Assembly (NCBI RefSeq): GCF_900103955.1
Contig: NZ_FNIL01000018.1
Location: 1 to 52,539, forward strand
DNA from: Alkalicoccus daliensis
GTDB lineage: Bacteria; Bacillota; Bacilli; Bacillales; Salisediminibacteriaceae
Reading direction: 5' to 3'
Length of the DNA stretch: 52,539 bases
Part shown: positions 27,545-38,116 of the stretch, one piece after another
Numbering within the stretch: the first letter of the stretch is position 1
Layout: each line of letters opens with the position of its first letter
The notes under the pieces: generated by a model
Seen by the model: the letters and a program-made list of their open reading frames with translations, nothing else
Databases searched by the model: none
What the model was told of the DNA's origin: nothing
Made by a program: the position numbers and the translations under genes

Positions 27545-29756
27545 GCCGTCGCCAGAGATGATTCAGGAACAGAAGCTGTATACAGAAATGGGTATGACTG
27601 ACGAGGAATTTGACCTTGTGCTTAAAGAACTTGGCAGACTGCCGAACTATACAGAACTTGGTTTGTTTTCCGTAATGTGGTCGGAGCACTGCAGCTATAA
27701 AAATTCCAAAGTCCTGTTAAAGAAGTTCCCTGTAGAAGGAGAGCGTGTGCTGCAGGGTCCGGGAGAAGGTGCCGGCATCATTGATATTGATGATGAGCAG
27801 GCAGTGGTATTTAAAATTGAAAGTCATAACCACCCTTCTGCCGTGGAGCCGTATGAAGGAGCTGCAACAGGAGTCGGGGGCATTATCCGCGACGTATTTT
27901 CCATGGGTGCACGCCCGATTGCATTAATGAACTCTTTACGTTTTGGGGAACTGAGAAACCCGCGCGTAAAGTATATTTTTGAAGGGGTTGTGGCTGGAAT
28001 TGCAGGCTATGGAAACTGTATCGGCATCCCGACCGTCGGCGGAGAAATTCAGTTTGATGACTGCTATGAGGGCAATCCACTTGTGAATGCCATGTGTGTC
28101 GGCTTAATTGACCATAAAGATATTCAAAAAGGACAGGCAAAAGGAATTGGCAACCCGGTATTATACGTGGGAGCAAGCACCGGCCGTGACGGTATCCACG
28201 GAGCGACGTTTGCGTCGGAAGAATTGAGCGAGGATTCCGAGGCAAAACGTCCTGCAGTGCAGGTGGGAGATCCATTTATGGAAAAGCTGCTCATAGAAGC
28301 TTGCCTGGTTGCAATAAAGCATCCGAAACTTGTCGGCATCCAGGATATGGGAGCAGCGGGATTAACTTCTTCCTCTGCAGAAATGGCAAGCAAAGCCGGT
28401 TCAGGAATTACGATGAACCTGGACCACGTGCCGCAGCGGGAAAAAGGAATGACTCCTTATGAAATGATGCTTTCCGAATCCCAGGAGCGTATGCTTCTCG
28501 TAGTGGAAAAAGGAAGCGAGCAGGAATTCATCGACATTTTTGAACATTGGGGCCTGAAAGCCGCAATCGTAGGGGAAGTAACCGACGACCACCGGCTCAC
28601 ATTGCTTCATAATGGAGAGACAGTTGCAGATGTACCTGTGGATGCCCTGGCCGAAGAAGCACCGGTATATCACAAACCATCAAAAGAGCCTGCTTATTTC
28701 AAAGAATTTCAGGCGCAGGAATACCGTCCGAAAGTGGAAAACTACAGCGAAACGTTAAAAACTTTGCTGCAGCAGCCGACAATTGCAAGTAAAGAGTGGG
28801 TCTATGAGCAGTATGATCATATGGTGCGCACAAGTACGGTAGTGGCACCTGGTTCAGACGCTGCGGTAGTCCGCATCCGCGGTACGAAAAAAGCACTGGC
28901 AATGACAACGGACTGCAACTCCCGGTTTATTTACCTGGATCCTTATGAAGGCGGAAAACTGGCAGTAGCCGAAGCAGCACGGAACATCGTTGCCTCAGGA
29001 GCAGAGCCGCTCGGTCTTACCGACTGCCTGAACTACGGCAGTCCGGATAAACCGGAAATCTTCTGGCAGCTGGAGCGGTCCACGGACGGTTTAAGTGAAG
29101 CATGCCGCGAGCTTGGAACACCTGTTGTAGGCGGGAATGTGTCACTTTACAATGAAACTTCCAAAGGCGCAATTTATCCGACACCTGTTATCGGTATGGT
29201 GGGATTGATTCATGACACGAACCATATTACCACGCAGGCTGTAAAACAGGCAGGTGACCTTGTGTATTTCCTTGGGGAAGTAACACCTGCCTTTGCCGGA
29301 ACAGAGCTGCAGAAGCTGCAGGAGGGCAGAATTTTCGGAAAAGCCCCTGTCGTAGACCTGAAACTTGAAAAGAAACGTCACACAGAAATTCTTGACGCCA
29401 TTCATAAAGAAACGACAGCTTCCGTGCACGATGTAAGTGAAGGCGGATTTGCAGCGTCTCTTACGGAAAAATTATTCGGTACAGGGCTTGGAGCAGAAGT
29501 TACGCTTCCTTCCGAGGATACGCTTGCTGCAAGCTTCAGTGAAGGAAATGCGAATTATATTATTACTGTCCCTGCAGAGAAACAGGAAATGTTTGAAGAA
29601 ATTATAACGGAAGCAGTGCTGATTGGAAAAGTTACAGAACAGCCGACCCTCCGTATTAACGAAAAATCCGGAGCGAACTTGATCACAGAATCTGTTGCAT
29701 CATTAGAAGAGCTTTGGAGAGGAGCGATCGCATGCGCGGTGAAATCAAAGGGTTAA
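27528..29756 (+). CDS. purL: FGAM synthase subunit PurL
   Basis: The product is 742 aa, the small-type PurL that uses ATP to convert FGAR plus ammonia to FGAM, in complex with PurS and Pur[13 protein letters not shown] (about 50-61) and [20 protein letters not shown] (about 88-107) are diagnostic, and the second ATP-binding half contains [13 protein letters not shown] and [10 protein letters not shown]. The start lies inside the purQ end and the last 25 bases overlap purF. Confidence 0.96.
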   Translation: MQLLREPSPEMIQEQKLYTEMGMTDEEFDLVLKELGRLPNYTELGLFSVMWSEHCSYKNSKVLLKKFPVEGERVLQGPGEGAGIIDIDDEQAVVFKIESHNHPSAVEPYEGAATGVGGIIRDVFSMGARPIALMNSLRFGELRNPRVKYIFEGVVAGIAGYGNCIGIPTVGGEIQFDDCYEGNPLVNAMCVGLIDHKDIQKGQAKGIGNPVLYVGASTGRDGIHGATFASEELSEDSEAKRPAVQVGDPFMEKLLIEACLVAIKHPKLVGIQDMGAAGLTSSSAEMASKAGSGITMNLDHVPQREKGMTPYEMMLSESQERMLLVVEKGSEQEFIDIFEHWGLKAAIVGEVTDDHRLTLLHNGETVADVPVDALAEEAPVYHKPSKEPAYFKEFQAQEYRPKVENYSETLKTLLQQPTIASKEWVYEQYDHMVRTSTVVAPGSDAAVVRIRGTKKALAMTTDCNSRFIYLDPYEGGKLAVAEAARNIVASGAEPLGLTDCLNYGSPDKPEIFWQLERSTDGLSEACRELGTPVVGGNVSLYNETSKGAIYPTPVIGMVGLIHDTNHITTQAVKQAGDLVYFLGEVTPAFAGTELQKLQEGRIFGKAPVVDLKLEKKRHTEILDAIHKETTASVHDVSEGGFAASLTEKLFGTGLGAEVTLPSEDTLAASFSEGNANYIITVPAEKQEMFEEIITEAVLIGKVTEQPTLRINEKSGANLITESVASLEELWRGAIACAVKSKG

Positions 29757-31156
29757 ATGAAGAGTGCGGCGTTTTTGGAGTATGGGGACATGTAGATGCT
29801 TCCCACATCACGTATTATGGACTGCACAGCCTGCAGCACCGGGGACAGGAGGGTGCAGGAATTGTAGTATCCGACCGGGAAAAGTTAAAAATCCACAAAG
29901 GGATGGGGCTCGTCAACGATGTATTTGATGAGGACCGCCTGGATCGGTTAACAGGAACAGGTTCTATCGGTCACGTACGTTACACAACAGCCGGAGACAG
30001 TGACTTTGTAAACTGCCAGCCGCTCCTGTTTAATTCCCAGACGACAAGTCTCTCCCTTGCACACAATGGAAACATTGTAAATGCTTCAGCTTTAAAGCAT
30101 CAGCTGGAGCATCAGGGAAGTATTTTCCAGACGACTTCTGATACAGAGGTAATTGCTCATTTAATTAAACGAAGCGGCTATCCGAATCTGCAGGATTCCA
30201 TAAAAAATGCGCTGACCATGATTAAAGGTGCCTATGCACTGGCAATTCTTGTAGAAGACGCGCTGATCGTGGCGCAGGATCCGAATGGTCTTCGTCCGCT
30301 TTCGATTGGAAAAATTGGTGATGCCTATGTAGTTTCTTCAGAAACATGTGCATTTGATATTGTAGGTGCAGAATTTGTAAGGGACGTACAGCCGGGGGAA
30401 CTGATTACGATTAACGATGAAGGCATGCATATCGACCGCTTTGCCTACTCGACACAGCCAACAATCTGTTCCATGGAATACGTATATTTCTCCCGTCCCG
30501 ACAGTGATATGGGCGGAGTGAATATTCATATGGCGCGAAAAAATCTCGGCCGCCAGCTTGCACTTGAAGCACCGGTGGAAGCGGACGTCGTTACAGGCGT
30601 GCCTGACTCCAGTATTTCAGCGGCGATTGGTTACGCAGAGGCAAGCAATATTCCTTACGAGCTCGGATTAATTAAAAACCGTTACGTCGGACGAACGTTT
30701 ATCCAGCCTTCCCAGGCACTCAGGGAACAGGGAGTGAAAATGAAGCTTTCTGCAGTCCGCGGCGTGGTGGAAGGAAAACGTGTGGTCATGATTGATGATT
30801 CCATCGTCCGGGGAACTACCGCACGTAGAATTGTAAAACTGCTGAAAGAAGCAGGCGCGCTTGAAGTACACGTAAGAATCAGCTCGCCGCCAATTATTAA
30901 TCCCTGCTATTACGGTATTGATACGTCTACGACAGGAGAGCTGATTGCCTCTAAGAAAACGACCGAAGAAATTCGGGAAGAGATGGGCGCAGACTCTCTT
31001 TCCTACCTGAGCGTAGACGGCTTAAAAGAAGGAATCGGCCGTTCCAAAGAAATGACAAACTGTGGACAGTGTCTGGCCTGCTTTACAGGAGAATACCCGA
31101 CAGATATCTTCCCGGAAGCAGATCATCCGTACGACAAAGTGCTGGGGGGCAAATAA
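29732..31156 (+). CDS. purF: Amidophosphoribosyltransferase
   Basis: The product is 474 aa and makes phosphoribosylamine from PRPP and glutamine, the committed step. [12 protein letters not shown] places the catalytic cysteine at position 12 after an 11-residue propeptide, as in B. subtilis, where the peptide is removed. NCGQCLACF near residue 445 supplies cysteines of the oxygen-sensitive 4Fe-4S cluster. The PRPP loop is [13 protein letters not shown] (about 351-363). GGAGAGGAG precedes ATG 29732. Confidence 0.96.
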   Translation: MRGEIKGLNEECGVFGVWGHVDASHITYYGLHSLQHRGQEGAGIVVSDREKLKIHKGMGLVNDVFDEDRLDRLTGTGSIGHVRYTTAGDSDFVNCQPLLFNSQTTSLSLAHNGNIVNASALKHQLEHQGSIFQTTSDTEVIAHLIKRSGYPNLQDSIKNALTMIKGAYALAILVEDALIVAQDPNGLRPLSIGKIGDAYVVSSETCAFDIVGAEFVRDVQPGELITINDEGMHIDRFAYSTQPTICSMEYVYFSRPDSDMGGVNIHMARKNLGRQLALEAPVEADVVTGVPDSSISAAIGYAEASNIPYELGLIKNRYVGRTFIQPSQALREQGVKMKLSAVRGVVEGKRVVMIDDSIVRGTTARRIVKLLKEAGALEVHVRISSPPIINPCYYGIDTSTTGELIASKKTTEEIREEMGADSLSYLSVDGLKEGIGRSKEMTNCGQCLACFTGEYPTDIFPEADHPYDKVLGGK

Positions 31157-31157
31157 C

Positions 31158-32192
31158 GTGGCTGGAGCTTACGAAAAAGCCGGCGTAAATATAGAAGCCG
31201 GCTATGAAGGCGTAAAACGAATGAAAAAGCACGTGCAGTCCACGATGCGGCCGGAAGTAATCGGCGGTCTCGGCGGATTTGGCGGGTTGTTTGATATGAG
31301 TCAGCTGAACCTGAAAGAGCCGGTGCTTGTTTCCGGTACGGACGGGGTAGGAACAAAACTTCTTATTGCGCAGCAGACAGGAATCCACGATACGATCGGG
31401 ATAGACGCAGTCGCTATGTGTGTGAACGATATTGTCGCACAGGGAGCGTCTCCTCTATTCTTTCTTGACTACCTTGCCCTTGGAAAAAATGACCCTGCCC
31501 TCGTAGAACAAATTGTCGCAGGAGTGGCAGCGGGCTGCCGCGAAGCAGACTGCGCCCTGATCGGCGGAGAAACTGCCGAGATGCCCGGGCTCTATGAAGA
31601 AGAGGAATACGATGTAGCCGGTTTTGTAGTGGGAGCGGCAGAGAAAACAGCCATCTGGCAGCAGGCAGAAGCAGGCGATGTACTGATCGGCCTTCCGTCC
31701 AGCGGCATTCACAGCAACGGGTTTTCACTCGTTCGTAAAATTGCTTCTGACAAGGGCCTGACCTGGGAAGATAAAGCACCATTTAATGCAGCGCAGACAG
31801 TGGCAGAAGCACTGCTTACACCGACAAGAATTTATGTGCAGGCACTAAAAGGACTGCTCGGAACCTCGCTCGTACGGGCAGCGGCACATATTACCGGCGG
31901 CGGGCTCGTGGAAAATGTACCAAGAATGCTTTCTGAAGGGGCAGGTGCAGAAATAGATCTCACAAAGCTGCCGCAACTTCCGGTTTTCTCCTGGCTGCAG
32001 CAGGCAGGAGACTTAACACAGGAAGATATGCTGGAAACGTTTAATACCGGTGTCGGCATGGTGCTTTCCGTAAGCCTGGAAAATCAGGAAAAAGTAATGT
32101 CCGTACTTAAAGAAAACGGGGAAACACCATTTTTACTTGGAGAAGTAACGAATACAGGAAACCTGCAGTTCAAGGGGGAGCTTACTGTATGA
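31158..32192 (+). CDS. purM: AIR synthetase (FGAM cyclo-ligase)
   Basis: The product is 344 aa. It closes the imidazole ring using ATP. SGTDGVGTKLLIA (about 57-69), MCVNDIVAQGASPLFFLDYL (about 86-105) and GGGLVENVPR (about 247-256) are the conserved nucleotide and dimer-interface segments. I chose GTG 31158, one base after the purF stop, with GGGGGGC upstream; the longer frame into purF is an artefact. Confidence 0.94.
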   Translation: MAGAYEKAGVNIEAGYEGVKRMKKHVQSTMRPEVIGGLGGFGGLFDMSQLNLKEPVLVSGTDGVGTKLLIAQQTGIHDTIGIDAVAMCVNDIVAQGASPLFFLDYLALGKNDPALVEQIVAGVAAGCREADCALIGGETAEMPGLYEEEEYDVAGFVVGAAEKTAIWQQAEAGDVLIGLPSSGIHSNGFSLVRKIASDKGLTWEDKAPFNAAQTVAEALLTPTRIYVQALKGLLGTSLVRAAAHITGGGLVENVPRMLSEGAGAEIDLTKLPQLPVFSWLQQAGDLTQEDMLETFNTGVGMVLSVSLENQEKVMSVLKENGETPFLLGEVTNTGNLQFKGELTV

Positions 32193-32767
32193 CAAACATC
32201 GCAGTCTTTGCTTCAGGAAACGGCAGCAACTTTCAGGCGGTAGCGGACGCCTGCGGAAAAAAGGAGCTGGACGCGCAGATCGTTCTCGCTGTCTGTGACA
32301 AACCGGGAGCATATGTAGAAAAGAGAGCGGAGAAAGCACAAATTCCGCTCTTTTCTTTTTCGCCGAAATCCTATGAATCCAAACAGGCTTTTGAACAGGA
32401 ACTTGTAGAAAAACTGAAGGAAAAGCAGGTGGACCTGATTGTACTTGCCGGGTATATGCGTCTTATCGGCCCAACGCTCCTGCAGGAATTCGAAGGAAGA
32501 ATGATGAATATTCATCCTTCTTTGCTGCCGGCATTTCCAGGGCTGGATGCAATTGGACAGGCATTTGATGCGAAAGTAAAAGTAACAGGAGTGACCGTCC
32601 ATCTGGTGGATGCCGGCATGGATACCGGACCAATCCTCGCGCAGGAGCCGGTGCGGATAGATGAAGCAGACACACAGGAAGAGATTGAAAAGAAAATCCG
32701 GAACGTAGAGCACCAGTTATACCCGGCTGCCATTAAGCAGTGGATTACAACAACTCAAGGAGTGTGA
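32189..32767 (+). CDS. purN: GAR transformylase (10-formyl-THF dependent)
   Basis: The product is 192 aa. It transfers formyl from 10-formyl-THF to [14 protein letters not shown] (residues 7-17) is the N-terminal motif, [10 protein letters not shown] (about 88-97) the folate loop, [16 protein letters not shown] (about 109-124) contains the catalytic Asn and His, and [15 protein letters not shown] (about 138-152) the catalytic Asp. It overlaps purM by ATGA. Confidence 0.95.
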   Translation: MTNIAVFASGNGSNFQAVADACGKKELDAQIVLAVCDKPGAYVEKRAEKAQIPLFSFSPKSYESKQAFEQELVEKLKEKQVDLIVLAGYMRLIGPTLLQEFEGRMMNIHPSLLPAFPGLDAIGQAFDAKVKVTGVTVHLVDAGMDTGPILAQEPVRIDEADTQEEIEKKIRNVEHQLYPAAIKQWITTTQGV

Positions 32768-32772
32768 CATCA

Positions 32773-34308
32773 ATGGCCAAAAGAGCATTAGTAAGTGTAT
32801 CTGATAAAGCAGGGATCGTCCCTTTCGTAAAAAGTCTGATCGCGCAGGGTGTGGAAATAATATCTACCGGCGGTACAAAGCGTCAGCTGGAAGAAGAAGG
32901 CCTGCAGGTAATTGGAATTGAAGAAGTGACCGGATTTCCGGAAATGATGGACGGGCGTGTGAAAACACTTCATCCGGCAATTCATGGAGGACTGCTGGCA
33001 GTACGCAATAATGAAGAGCATATGAGTGCTTTATCCTCTGAAAAAATCAGCTTGATAGACTTCGTGATCGTAAATCTTTATCCTTTCCAGCAAACCATTG
33101 AAAATCCGGATTCCACCTTCCAGGATGCAGTGGAAAACATTGATATCGGGGGACCTTCCATGATCCGTTCCGCGGCAAAAAATCATCAGGACGTAACAAT
33201 TGTCGTTGACACTGCCGACTATGATGGTGTTATCGAAGAGCTGCAGGAGTTCGGGGAAGTTACTGACCGCAAGAAACAAAAGCTTGCAGCAAAAGCTTTC
33301 CGCCATACTGCAGCTTATGATGCGCTGATTGCAGAATATATGACAAAGCATGTCGGGGAAGATGCACCTGAAAAGCTGACGAAAACGTATAACCTGAAAC
33401 AGACGCTTCGCTACGGTGAGAATCCGCACCAGATGGCTTCTTTCTATGAGCGTCCCATCAGCAGCCCGGCAACGATTGCAAAAGCAAAGCAGCTGCACGG
33501 AAAAGAGCTCTCCTACAATAATATCAATGACGCAGACGCAGCAATTGCGGTTATCCGGGATTTTAACGAACCTGCCGTCGCTGCAATTAAGCATATGAAT
33601 CCGTGCGGTGTCGGCATCGGGGGAGACATTGCCCAGGCCTATCAGAAAGCTTATGAAGCAGATCCAATGTCTATCTTCGGCGGTATTGTCGCCTGTAACC
33701 GCGAAGTAGATGCGGAAGCTGCTGCAATGATGAAAGAAATTTTCCTGGAAATTATTCTCGCACCTTCCTTTACAGAAGAAGCGCTGAAAATTTTAAAAGA
33801 AAAGAAAAATCTCCGGTTAATGACGATTGATCTGGAAGCACATTATGCCGGGGAAAGCCGGGTAACAACAGTTTCCGGTGGCGCATTGATCCAGGAAACT
33901 GATACACTCAGCTATGAGGATGTTGAAGTGACGATTCCAACAGACCGCAAACCATCAGACCGTGAGCTTGAACAGATTCAAATGGCCTGGAAAGTAGTAA
34001 AGCATGTGAAATCAAATGCGATCGTCCTGGCGAAGGAAGACCGTACGATTGGCATCGGTGCAGGCCAGATGAACCGGATCGGCGCTGCAAAAATTGCAAT
34101 TGAACAGGCAGGGGAAGCAGCGGAAGGCTCTGTCATGGCTTCAGATGCATTTTTCCCAATGAGTGATACGGTGGAAGCAGCTGCAAAAGCAGGCATCCGG
34201 GCGATCATTCAGCCTGGAGGATCGAAACGGGATCAGGAATCTATCGATATGGCAAACGAGCATGGAATTGCGATGGTCTTTACTGGTGTGAGACACTTTA
34301 AGCATTAA
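32773..34308 (+). CDS. purH: Bifunctional AICAR transformylase / IMP cyclohydrolase
   Basis: The product is 511 aa and catalyses the last two steps to IMP. The N-terminal cyclohydrolase (to about 195) has [21 protein letters not shown] and [14 protein letters not shown]. The C-terminal transformylase has [20 protein letters not shown] with the catalytic Lys-His pair, and SDAFFPM. ATG 32773 follows AAGGAG and begins five bases after the purN stop. Confidence 0.96.
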   Translation: MAKRALVSVSDKAGIVPFVKSLIAQGVEIISTGGTKRQLEEEGLQVIGIEEVTGFPEMMDGRVKTLHPAIHGGLLAVRNNEEHMSALSSEKISLIDFVIVNLYPFQQTIENPDSTFQDAVENIDIGGPSMIRSAAKNHQDVTIVVDTADYDGVIEELQEFGEVTDRKKQKLAAKAFRHTAAYDALIAEYMTKHVGEDAPEKLTKTYNLKQTLRYGENPHQMASFYERPISSPATIAKAKQLHGKELSYNNINDADAAIAVIRDFNEPAVAAIKHMNPCGVGIGGDIAQAYQKAYEADPMSIFGGIVACNREVDAEAAAMMKEIFLEIILAPSFTEEALKILKEKKNLRLMTIDLEAHYAGESRVTTVSGGALIQETDTLSYEDVEVTIPTDRKPSDRELEQIQMAWKVVKHVKSNAIVLAKEDRTIGIGAGQMNRIGAAKIAIEQAGEAAEGSVMASDAFFPMSDTVEAAAKAGIRAIIQPGGSKRDQESIDMANEHGIAMVFTGVRHFKH

Positions 34309-34327
34309 TTTAGAGGAGGGACCATTT

Positions 34328-35614
34328 GTGAATATATTATTAGTAGGCGGCGGCGGACGCGAGCATGCACTTGCCTGGAAACTTGCCGACTCCGATATGG
34401 TGGATGAAATTATTGTAGCACCCGGAAACGATGCAATTGCACAGATTCTGGAGTGCCGCGTGGAAGATGTAGCGATGGATGACCATGAAGGTCTTGTCCA
34501 GCTGGCGAAAGAAGAAGAGGTGGAGCTGGCAATCATCGGACCGGAAGCTCCCCTTGTTGCAGGGTTATCTGATAAGCTGAACGAAGCGGGGATCCGCGTA
34601 TTCGGCCCTTCCAAAGCGGCAGCGCAGCTGGAAGGAAGCAAGCAGTTTGCTAAAGACATTATGAAGAAATATCAGATTCCTACGGCAGCTTTTGAAAGCT
34701 TTACAGATAAAGAAAAAGCAATTGCCTATGTAAAGCAGCAGGGAGCTCCGATCGTTATTAAAGCCGACGGCCTGGCTGCCGGCAAAGGCGTAACCGTAGC
34801 AGAAACAGAAGCGGAAGCGCTGGAAGCAGTTGAGCAGATGATGGAAGAAAAAGCTTTCGGGGAAGCAGGAAGCTCCGTAGTGATAGAAGAATGCCTGGTA
34901 GGAGAAGAGCTTTCTTTTATGGCATTTGTACATGGAACTACGGTCGTGCCGATGGTTACAGCACAGGATCATAAGCGTGCTTTCGATGGCGATAAAGGTC
35001 CGAATACCGGGGGAATGGGTGCCTATTCACCAGTGCCGCACCTCGATGGAGAGTGGGAGAAAAAAGCAGAAGAGGAAATTCTCCGTCCGATGGCAGAAGC
35101 GATGGTCAAAGAGGGCAATCCATTTACCGGCATCTTGTATGCAGGCCTCATGATCACAGAAGAGGGACCGAAAGTTATTGAATTCAATACAAGATTCGGC
35201 GATCCGGAAGCACAGGTCATTCTGCCAAGGCTGAAAAGTGATCTTGTCGGCGTACTGCTTGACGTGCTTGATGGAAAAGAAGTGACGCTCGACTGGAGTG
35301 AGAATGCCTGCGCAGGCGTAGTGCTCGCGTCAGAAGGTTATCCCGGCAGTTATGAAAAAGGGGTGCCTTTCACTCTTCCAATGACAAGGTCAGAGGAAAC
35401 CCAGCAGTTCTTTCACGCTGGATCCAAAGTGAACAGCGAGCAGGTCGGCTGGAAAACAAACGGAGGCCGTGTCTTTCTGTTGTCTACTCAGGCACCAACA
35501 CTGGAAGAAGCTTTTGATATGACGTATCAAGTGCTGAACCAGAAAAGCTGGGACGGGCTGTTTTACCGCAGTGACATCGGCCACAGAGTATTGAAAAAAA
35601 CGGAACACAAATAA
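34328..35614 (+). CDS. purD: GAR synthetase (phosphoribosylamine-glycine ligase)
   Basis: The product is 428 aa from a GTG start with GAGGAGGG 7 nt upstream. It is an ATP-grasp enzyme that joins phosphoribosylamine and glycine. LLVGGGGREHALAWK (residues 4-18), KADGLAAGKGV (about 144-154) and the metal-site block IEFNTRFGDPEAQV (about 284-297) are all present. It is the last gene of the pur operon, closed by the terminator at 35619. Confidence 0.96.
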   Translation: MNILLVGGGGREHALAWKLADSDMVDEIIVAPGNDAIAQILECRVEDVAMDDHEGLVQLAKEEEVELAIIGPEAPLVAGLSDKLNEAGIRVFGPSKAAAQLEGSKQFAKDIMKKYQIPTAAFESFTDKEKAIAYVKQQGAPIVIKADGLAAGKGVTVAETEAEALEAVEQMMEEKAFGEAGSSVVIEECLVGEELSFMAFVHGTTVVPMVTAQDHKRAFDGDKGPNTGGMGAYSPVPHLDGEWEKKAEEEILRPMAEAMVKEGNPFTGILYAGLMITEEGPKVIEFNTRFGDPEAQVILPRLKSDLVGVLLDVLDGKEVTLDWSENACAGVVLASEGYPGSYEKGVPFTLPMTRSEETQQFFHAGSKVNSEQVGWKTNGGRVFLLSTQAPTLEEAFDMTYQVLNQKSWDGLFYRSDIGHRVLKKTEHK

Positions 35615-35618
35615 TATA

Positions 35619-35653
35619 AGCGCTTCTCCTGTAGAGGGAGGAGCGTTTTTTTA
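35619..35653 (+). terminator. Terminator of the pur operon
   Basis: CGCTTCTCC (35621-35629) pairs with GGAGGAGCG (35637-35645, one G-T pair), followed by seven T. Confidence 0.9.
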
Positions 35654-35754
35654 TGTTCTATTTCGGATAAGAGAATTTTTAGCTTAATAAGAGTTGCGTG
35701 GGTTGAAACGATGAATAACGTGAAAAAAGAGCGTTCTAAAATTCGTAAGCGTGA

Positions 35755-36060
35755 TTCATTTGAGAGTTAGTGCCGCTTACGTGTAAGTAAAATGCCATTT
35801 CGTAGAAGTAAAGTGGTTTCATTTGAGAGTAAACAGCAGCATTCGGACGTAAGCAGAGAAAAGAAAGAAAACAGGGCAGTTTACTAAAAACAGATTCGGT
35901 CCTCGTAACGACGGATTCCGCGGGATATCGCTGTCTTAAAATCAGATAAGTTAATGTTAGCACCAGAAAAAGGAGTTAGTGACAGAAAACCATCCACTAA
36001 AATCAGATAATCGCCGATACTGCATAGATAATCGCTGTAAATAACAGAAAACTGCACCTT
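35755..36060. repeat. Intergenic repeat block, including copy 2 of the 61-bp-spaced repeat
   Basis: TTCATTTGAGAGT occurs at 35755 and 35818 (63 bp apart). TAAAATCAGATAA occurs at 35937-35949 and 35998-36010 (61 bp apart); its complement is the TTATCTGATTTTA word of 21482-21555, and flanking TTTTCTGTTA also matches. No gene is seen in 35655-36195. Confidence 0.65.
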
Positions 36061-36195
36061 TAATTGAAAAACTAAATTTCATCAATAATGTACCGGCAAA
36101 ATTTCTGCCCGTCCTGGAACCGAAAAATGCATATTTTTCCCGCAAAGTGGATATAGCTACTGTAAGAGAGATTAGACGAAAAAGGGGGCAGTCCA

Positions 36196-36606
36196 ATGGA
36201 TGTACTAATCATTATTGCAGTGACCGCACTATTACTCGTAACCGGCTTTCTATTAAGAAGAGGTTTGAACAAGCTTTTTGGCGTAACATTAAAATCTGCA
36301 GGAAAGTTTGAGCGTGAAGGAGGCGCCTACTTCAGCGCAGCAAGAGGAATTTTATTTGCTGCACTGTTAATTTATTTCAGTAACCGTCTCATAGATTGGA
36401 CAGGCGGGAATCCGTTTCTTTCAGTAGAATGGGAAACGTTGATTATCGGCGTTGGAATCGCAGCAATGGTGCTTATTCAAATCTTATTTGAATGGACAAA
36501 ATCAGGCGAGCCGCTGCGGGCACTTGTATCGTTAGCGATGCTGACGTACTTTATTTCTGCCGTAGTAGGAATGGTAATTTTACTGACGTCGTTGAACCTC
36601 ACGTAA
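36196..36606 (+). CDS. Four-helix membrane protein of unknown function
   Basis: The product is 136 aa with hydrophobic segments at about residues 2-19, 50-63, 78-96 and 105-130, so it is very likely an integral membrane protein. The motif RRGLNKLFGVTLKSAGKFER after the first helix is reminiscent of small DUF4181-like Bacillus proteins, but I am not sure. GGGGGC precedes the ATG. It stands alone between repeat-rich DNA and a bidirectional terminator. Confidence 0.7.
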   Translation: MDVLIIIAVTALLLVTGFLLRRGLNKLFGVTLKSAGKFEREGGAYFSAARGILFAALLIYFSNRLIDWTGGNPFLSVEWETLIIGVGIAAMVLIQILFEWTKSGEPLRALVSLAMLTYFISAVVGMVILLTSLNLT

Positions 36607-36631
36607 AGCCTGTATAGCCAAGGAAACATAG

Positions 36632-36676
36632 AAAAGATGAGCAGATCCGCTGCGGGCGGACTCGCTCATCTTTTTT
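36632..36676. terminator. Bidirectional terminator between convergent genes
   Basis: AAAAGATGAGC (36632-36642) pairs with GCTCATCTTTT (36664-36674). The A run on one side and T run on the other let it serve both the membrane protein gene and the reverse-strand dehydrogenase. Confidence 0.85.
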
Positions 36677-36687
36677 ATATCATTTCA

Positions 36688-37902
36688 TTATTTCAGCATT
36701 CCGTGTGGATCAATGACGAACTTTTTCGAAGCGCCGCCGTCAAATTCCTGGTAGCCCTGCGGTGCCTGATCCAGCGAAATAACTGTGGCGTTTACTGCTT
36801 TTGCAATCTGGGCGCGTCCGCTTAGAATTGAATTCATCAATTCCCGGTGGTACTTCATGACGGGCGTCTGTCCGGTAACAAAAGTATGTGCTTTTGCCCA
36901 GCCGAGCCCAAGCCTGATCTTCAGCGTTCCTTCCCGTGCATCTTCGTCAATTCCGCCTGGATCGCCTGTTACGTATAAGCCAGGAATACCCAGCTTTCCA
37001 CCTGCCCGGGTCAGCTGCATGATGGAATTTAATACCGTTGCCGGTGCTTCCCCGCCGCCAGAGCCATGTGCGGAAGCTTCAAAGCCTACAGCATCGACCG
37101 CACAGTCTACTTCCGGTGTGCCGAGAATCTGTTCAATCTGTTCCCCGATGTCATCATGATCGCGCAGGTTGATGGTTTCGCATCCAAAGCTTTTTGCCTG
37201 GTCAAGACGTTCCTGGATCAGGTCGCCGACAATGACCACAGAAGCACCGAGCAGCTGGGCAGAGTGTGCTGCAGCAAGACCTACAGGACCTGCCCCTGCA
37301 ATGTAAACAGATTTACCAGGACTGACACCTGCACTGTAGGCACCGTGGAAGCCGGTAGGAAAAATATCGGAAAGCATCGTCAGGTCGCGGATCTTTTCCA
37401 TTGCTTTATCTTTATCCGGAAACTTCAATAATTGAAAATCTGCATAAGGAACCATGACATACTCGGACTGTCCGCCTACCCAGCCTCCCATATCCACATA
37501 ACCGTATGCTGATCCGGGACGATCAGGATTTACATTCAGGCATATATGGGTATCCTGCTCTTTACAAGCGCGGCAGCGTCCGCAGGCAATATTAAAAGGT
37601 ACGGAAACGAGATCTCCCTTTTTCATAAATTCCACATCGCGGCCGCACTCGATAACCTCACCGGTGATTTCATGCCCCAGGATCAGTCCGGCAGGCGCGG
37701 TAGTTCTTCCCCGTACCATGTGCTGGTCGCTTCCGCAGATGTTCGTTGTCACTACCTTTAAAATAACACCGTGATCACAGCGACGTCCTACATTCAGGGG
37801 ATTGACCCCGGGACCATCCTTTAACACAAGATCCGGAAATGCCGTATCCTGCACTTCTACTTTCCCTGGCTCAATGTAAGCAACTCCTCTGTTTCCACCC
37901 AT
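36688..37902 (-). CDS. fdhA: Zinc-dependent dehydrogenase, glutathione-independent formaldehyde dehydrogenase type
   Basis: The product is 404 aa in the medium-chain alcohol dehydrogenase family. Catalytic zinc site: NICGSDQHMVRGRTTAPAGL followed by ILGHEITGEV. Structural zinc: CGRCRACKEQDTHIC. Rossmann motif: GAGPVGLAAAH (about 178-188). The GSAYGYVDMGGWVGGQSEYV segment and overall length match the Pseudomonas-type FdhA that oxidises formaldehyde with tightly bound NAD; other aldehydes or alcohols are possible. ATG 37902 has GGAGG 9 nt upstream, better than ATG 37911. A sigma-54 promoter and a divergent activator control it. Confidence 0.85.
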   Translation of the reverse strand: MGGNRGVAYIEPGKVEVQDTAFPDLVLKDGPGVNPLNVGRRCDHGVILKVVTTNICGSDQHMVRGRTTAPAGLILGHEITGEVIECGRDVEFMKKGDLVSVPFNIACGRCRACKEQDTHICLNVNPDRPGSAYGYVDMGGWVGGQSEYVMVPYADFQLLKFPDKDKAMEKIRDLTMLSDIFPTGFHGAYSAGVSPGKSVYIAGAGPVGLAAAHSAQLLGASVVIVGDLIQERLDQAKSFGCETINLRDHDDIGEQIEQILGTPEVDCAVDAVGFEASAHGSGGGEAPATVLNSIMQLTRAGGKLGIPGLYVTGDPGGIDEDAREGTLKIRLGLGWAKAHTFVTGQTPVMKYHRELMNSILSGRAQIAKAVNATVISLDQAPQGYQEFDGGASKKFVIDPHGMLK

Positions 37903-37954
37903 ACATAACATCCTCCTTTATTTAATCTGAAAAAATCCGTACAACTAATTATTA

Positions 37955-37974
37955 ATGCAAAAATGGTGCCAAAA
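37955..37974 (-). promoter_or_regulatory. Sigma-54 (SigL) promoter for the dehydrogenase
   Basis: On the reverse strand the site reads TTGGCACCATTTTTGCA. GG (37970-37969) and GC (37958-37957) are exactly 10 nt apart, as required for the -24/-12 elements. Transcription should start near 37945, about 43 nt before the start codon. Confidence 0.85.
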
Positions 37975-37989
37975 ATAAAATCATCATAA

Positions 37990-38003
37990 TTAAAGCGCTT
38001 ACA
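37990..38003. promoter_or_regulatory. CcpA-type cre-like site
   Basis: TTAAAGCGCTTACA matches the cre consensus TGWAARCGYTWWCA at all but the second base. It overlaps the expected -35 position of a TATAAT box at 38013-38018 reading toward the activator gene. Confidence 0.5.
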
Positions 38004-38116
38004 TAATTGTGCTATAATAAAAATGTCTCTAATTCGAACGATTGTGTCTTAAAATAGTACAAATAATTCTGATAATTTAGTAAGATTGCTGTACACCTTG
38101 AAAAGGGGGTTAAAAC

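Noticed and set aside
31062-31157. N-terminal extension of PurM into purF
   Set aside because: The extra 32 residues are out-of-frame purF sequence; GTG 31158 with its own ribosome site gives the normal length.
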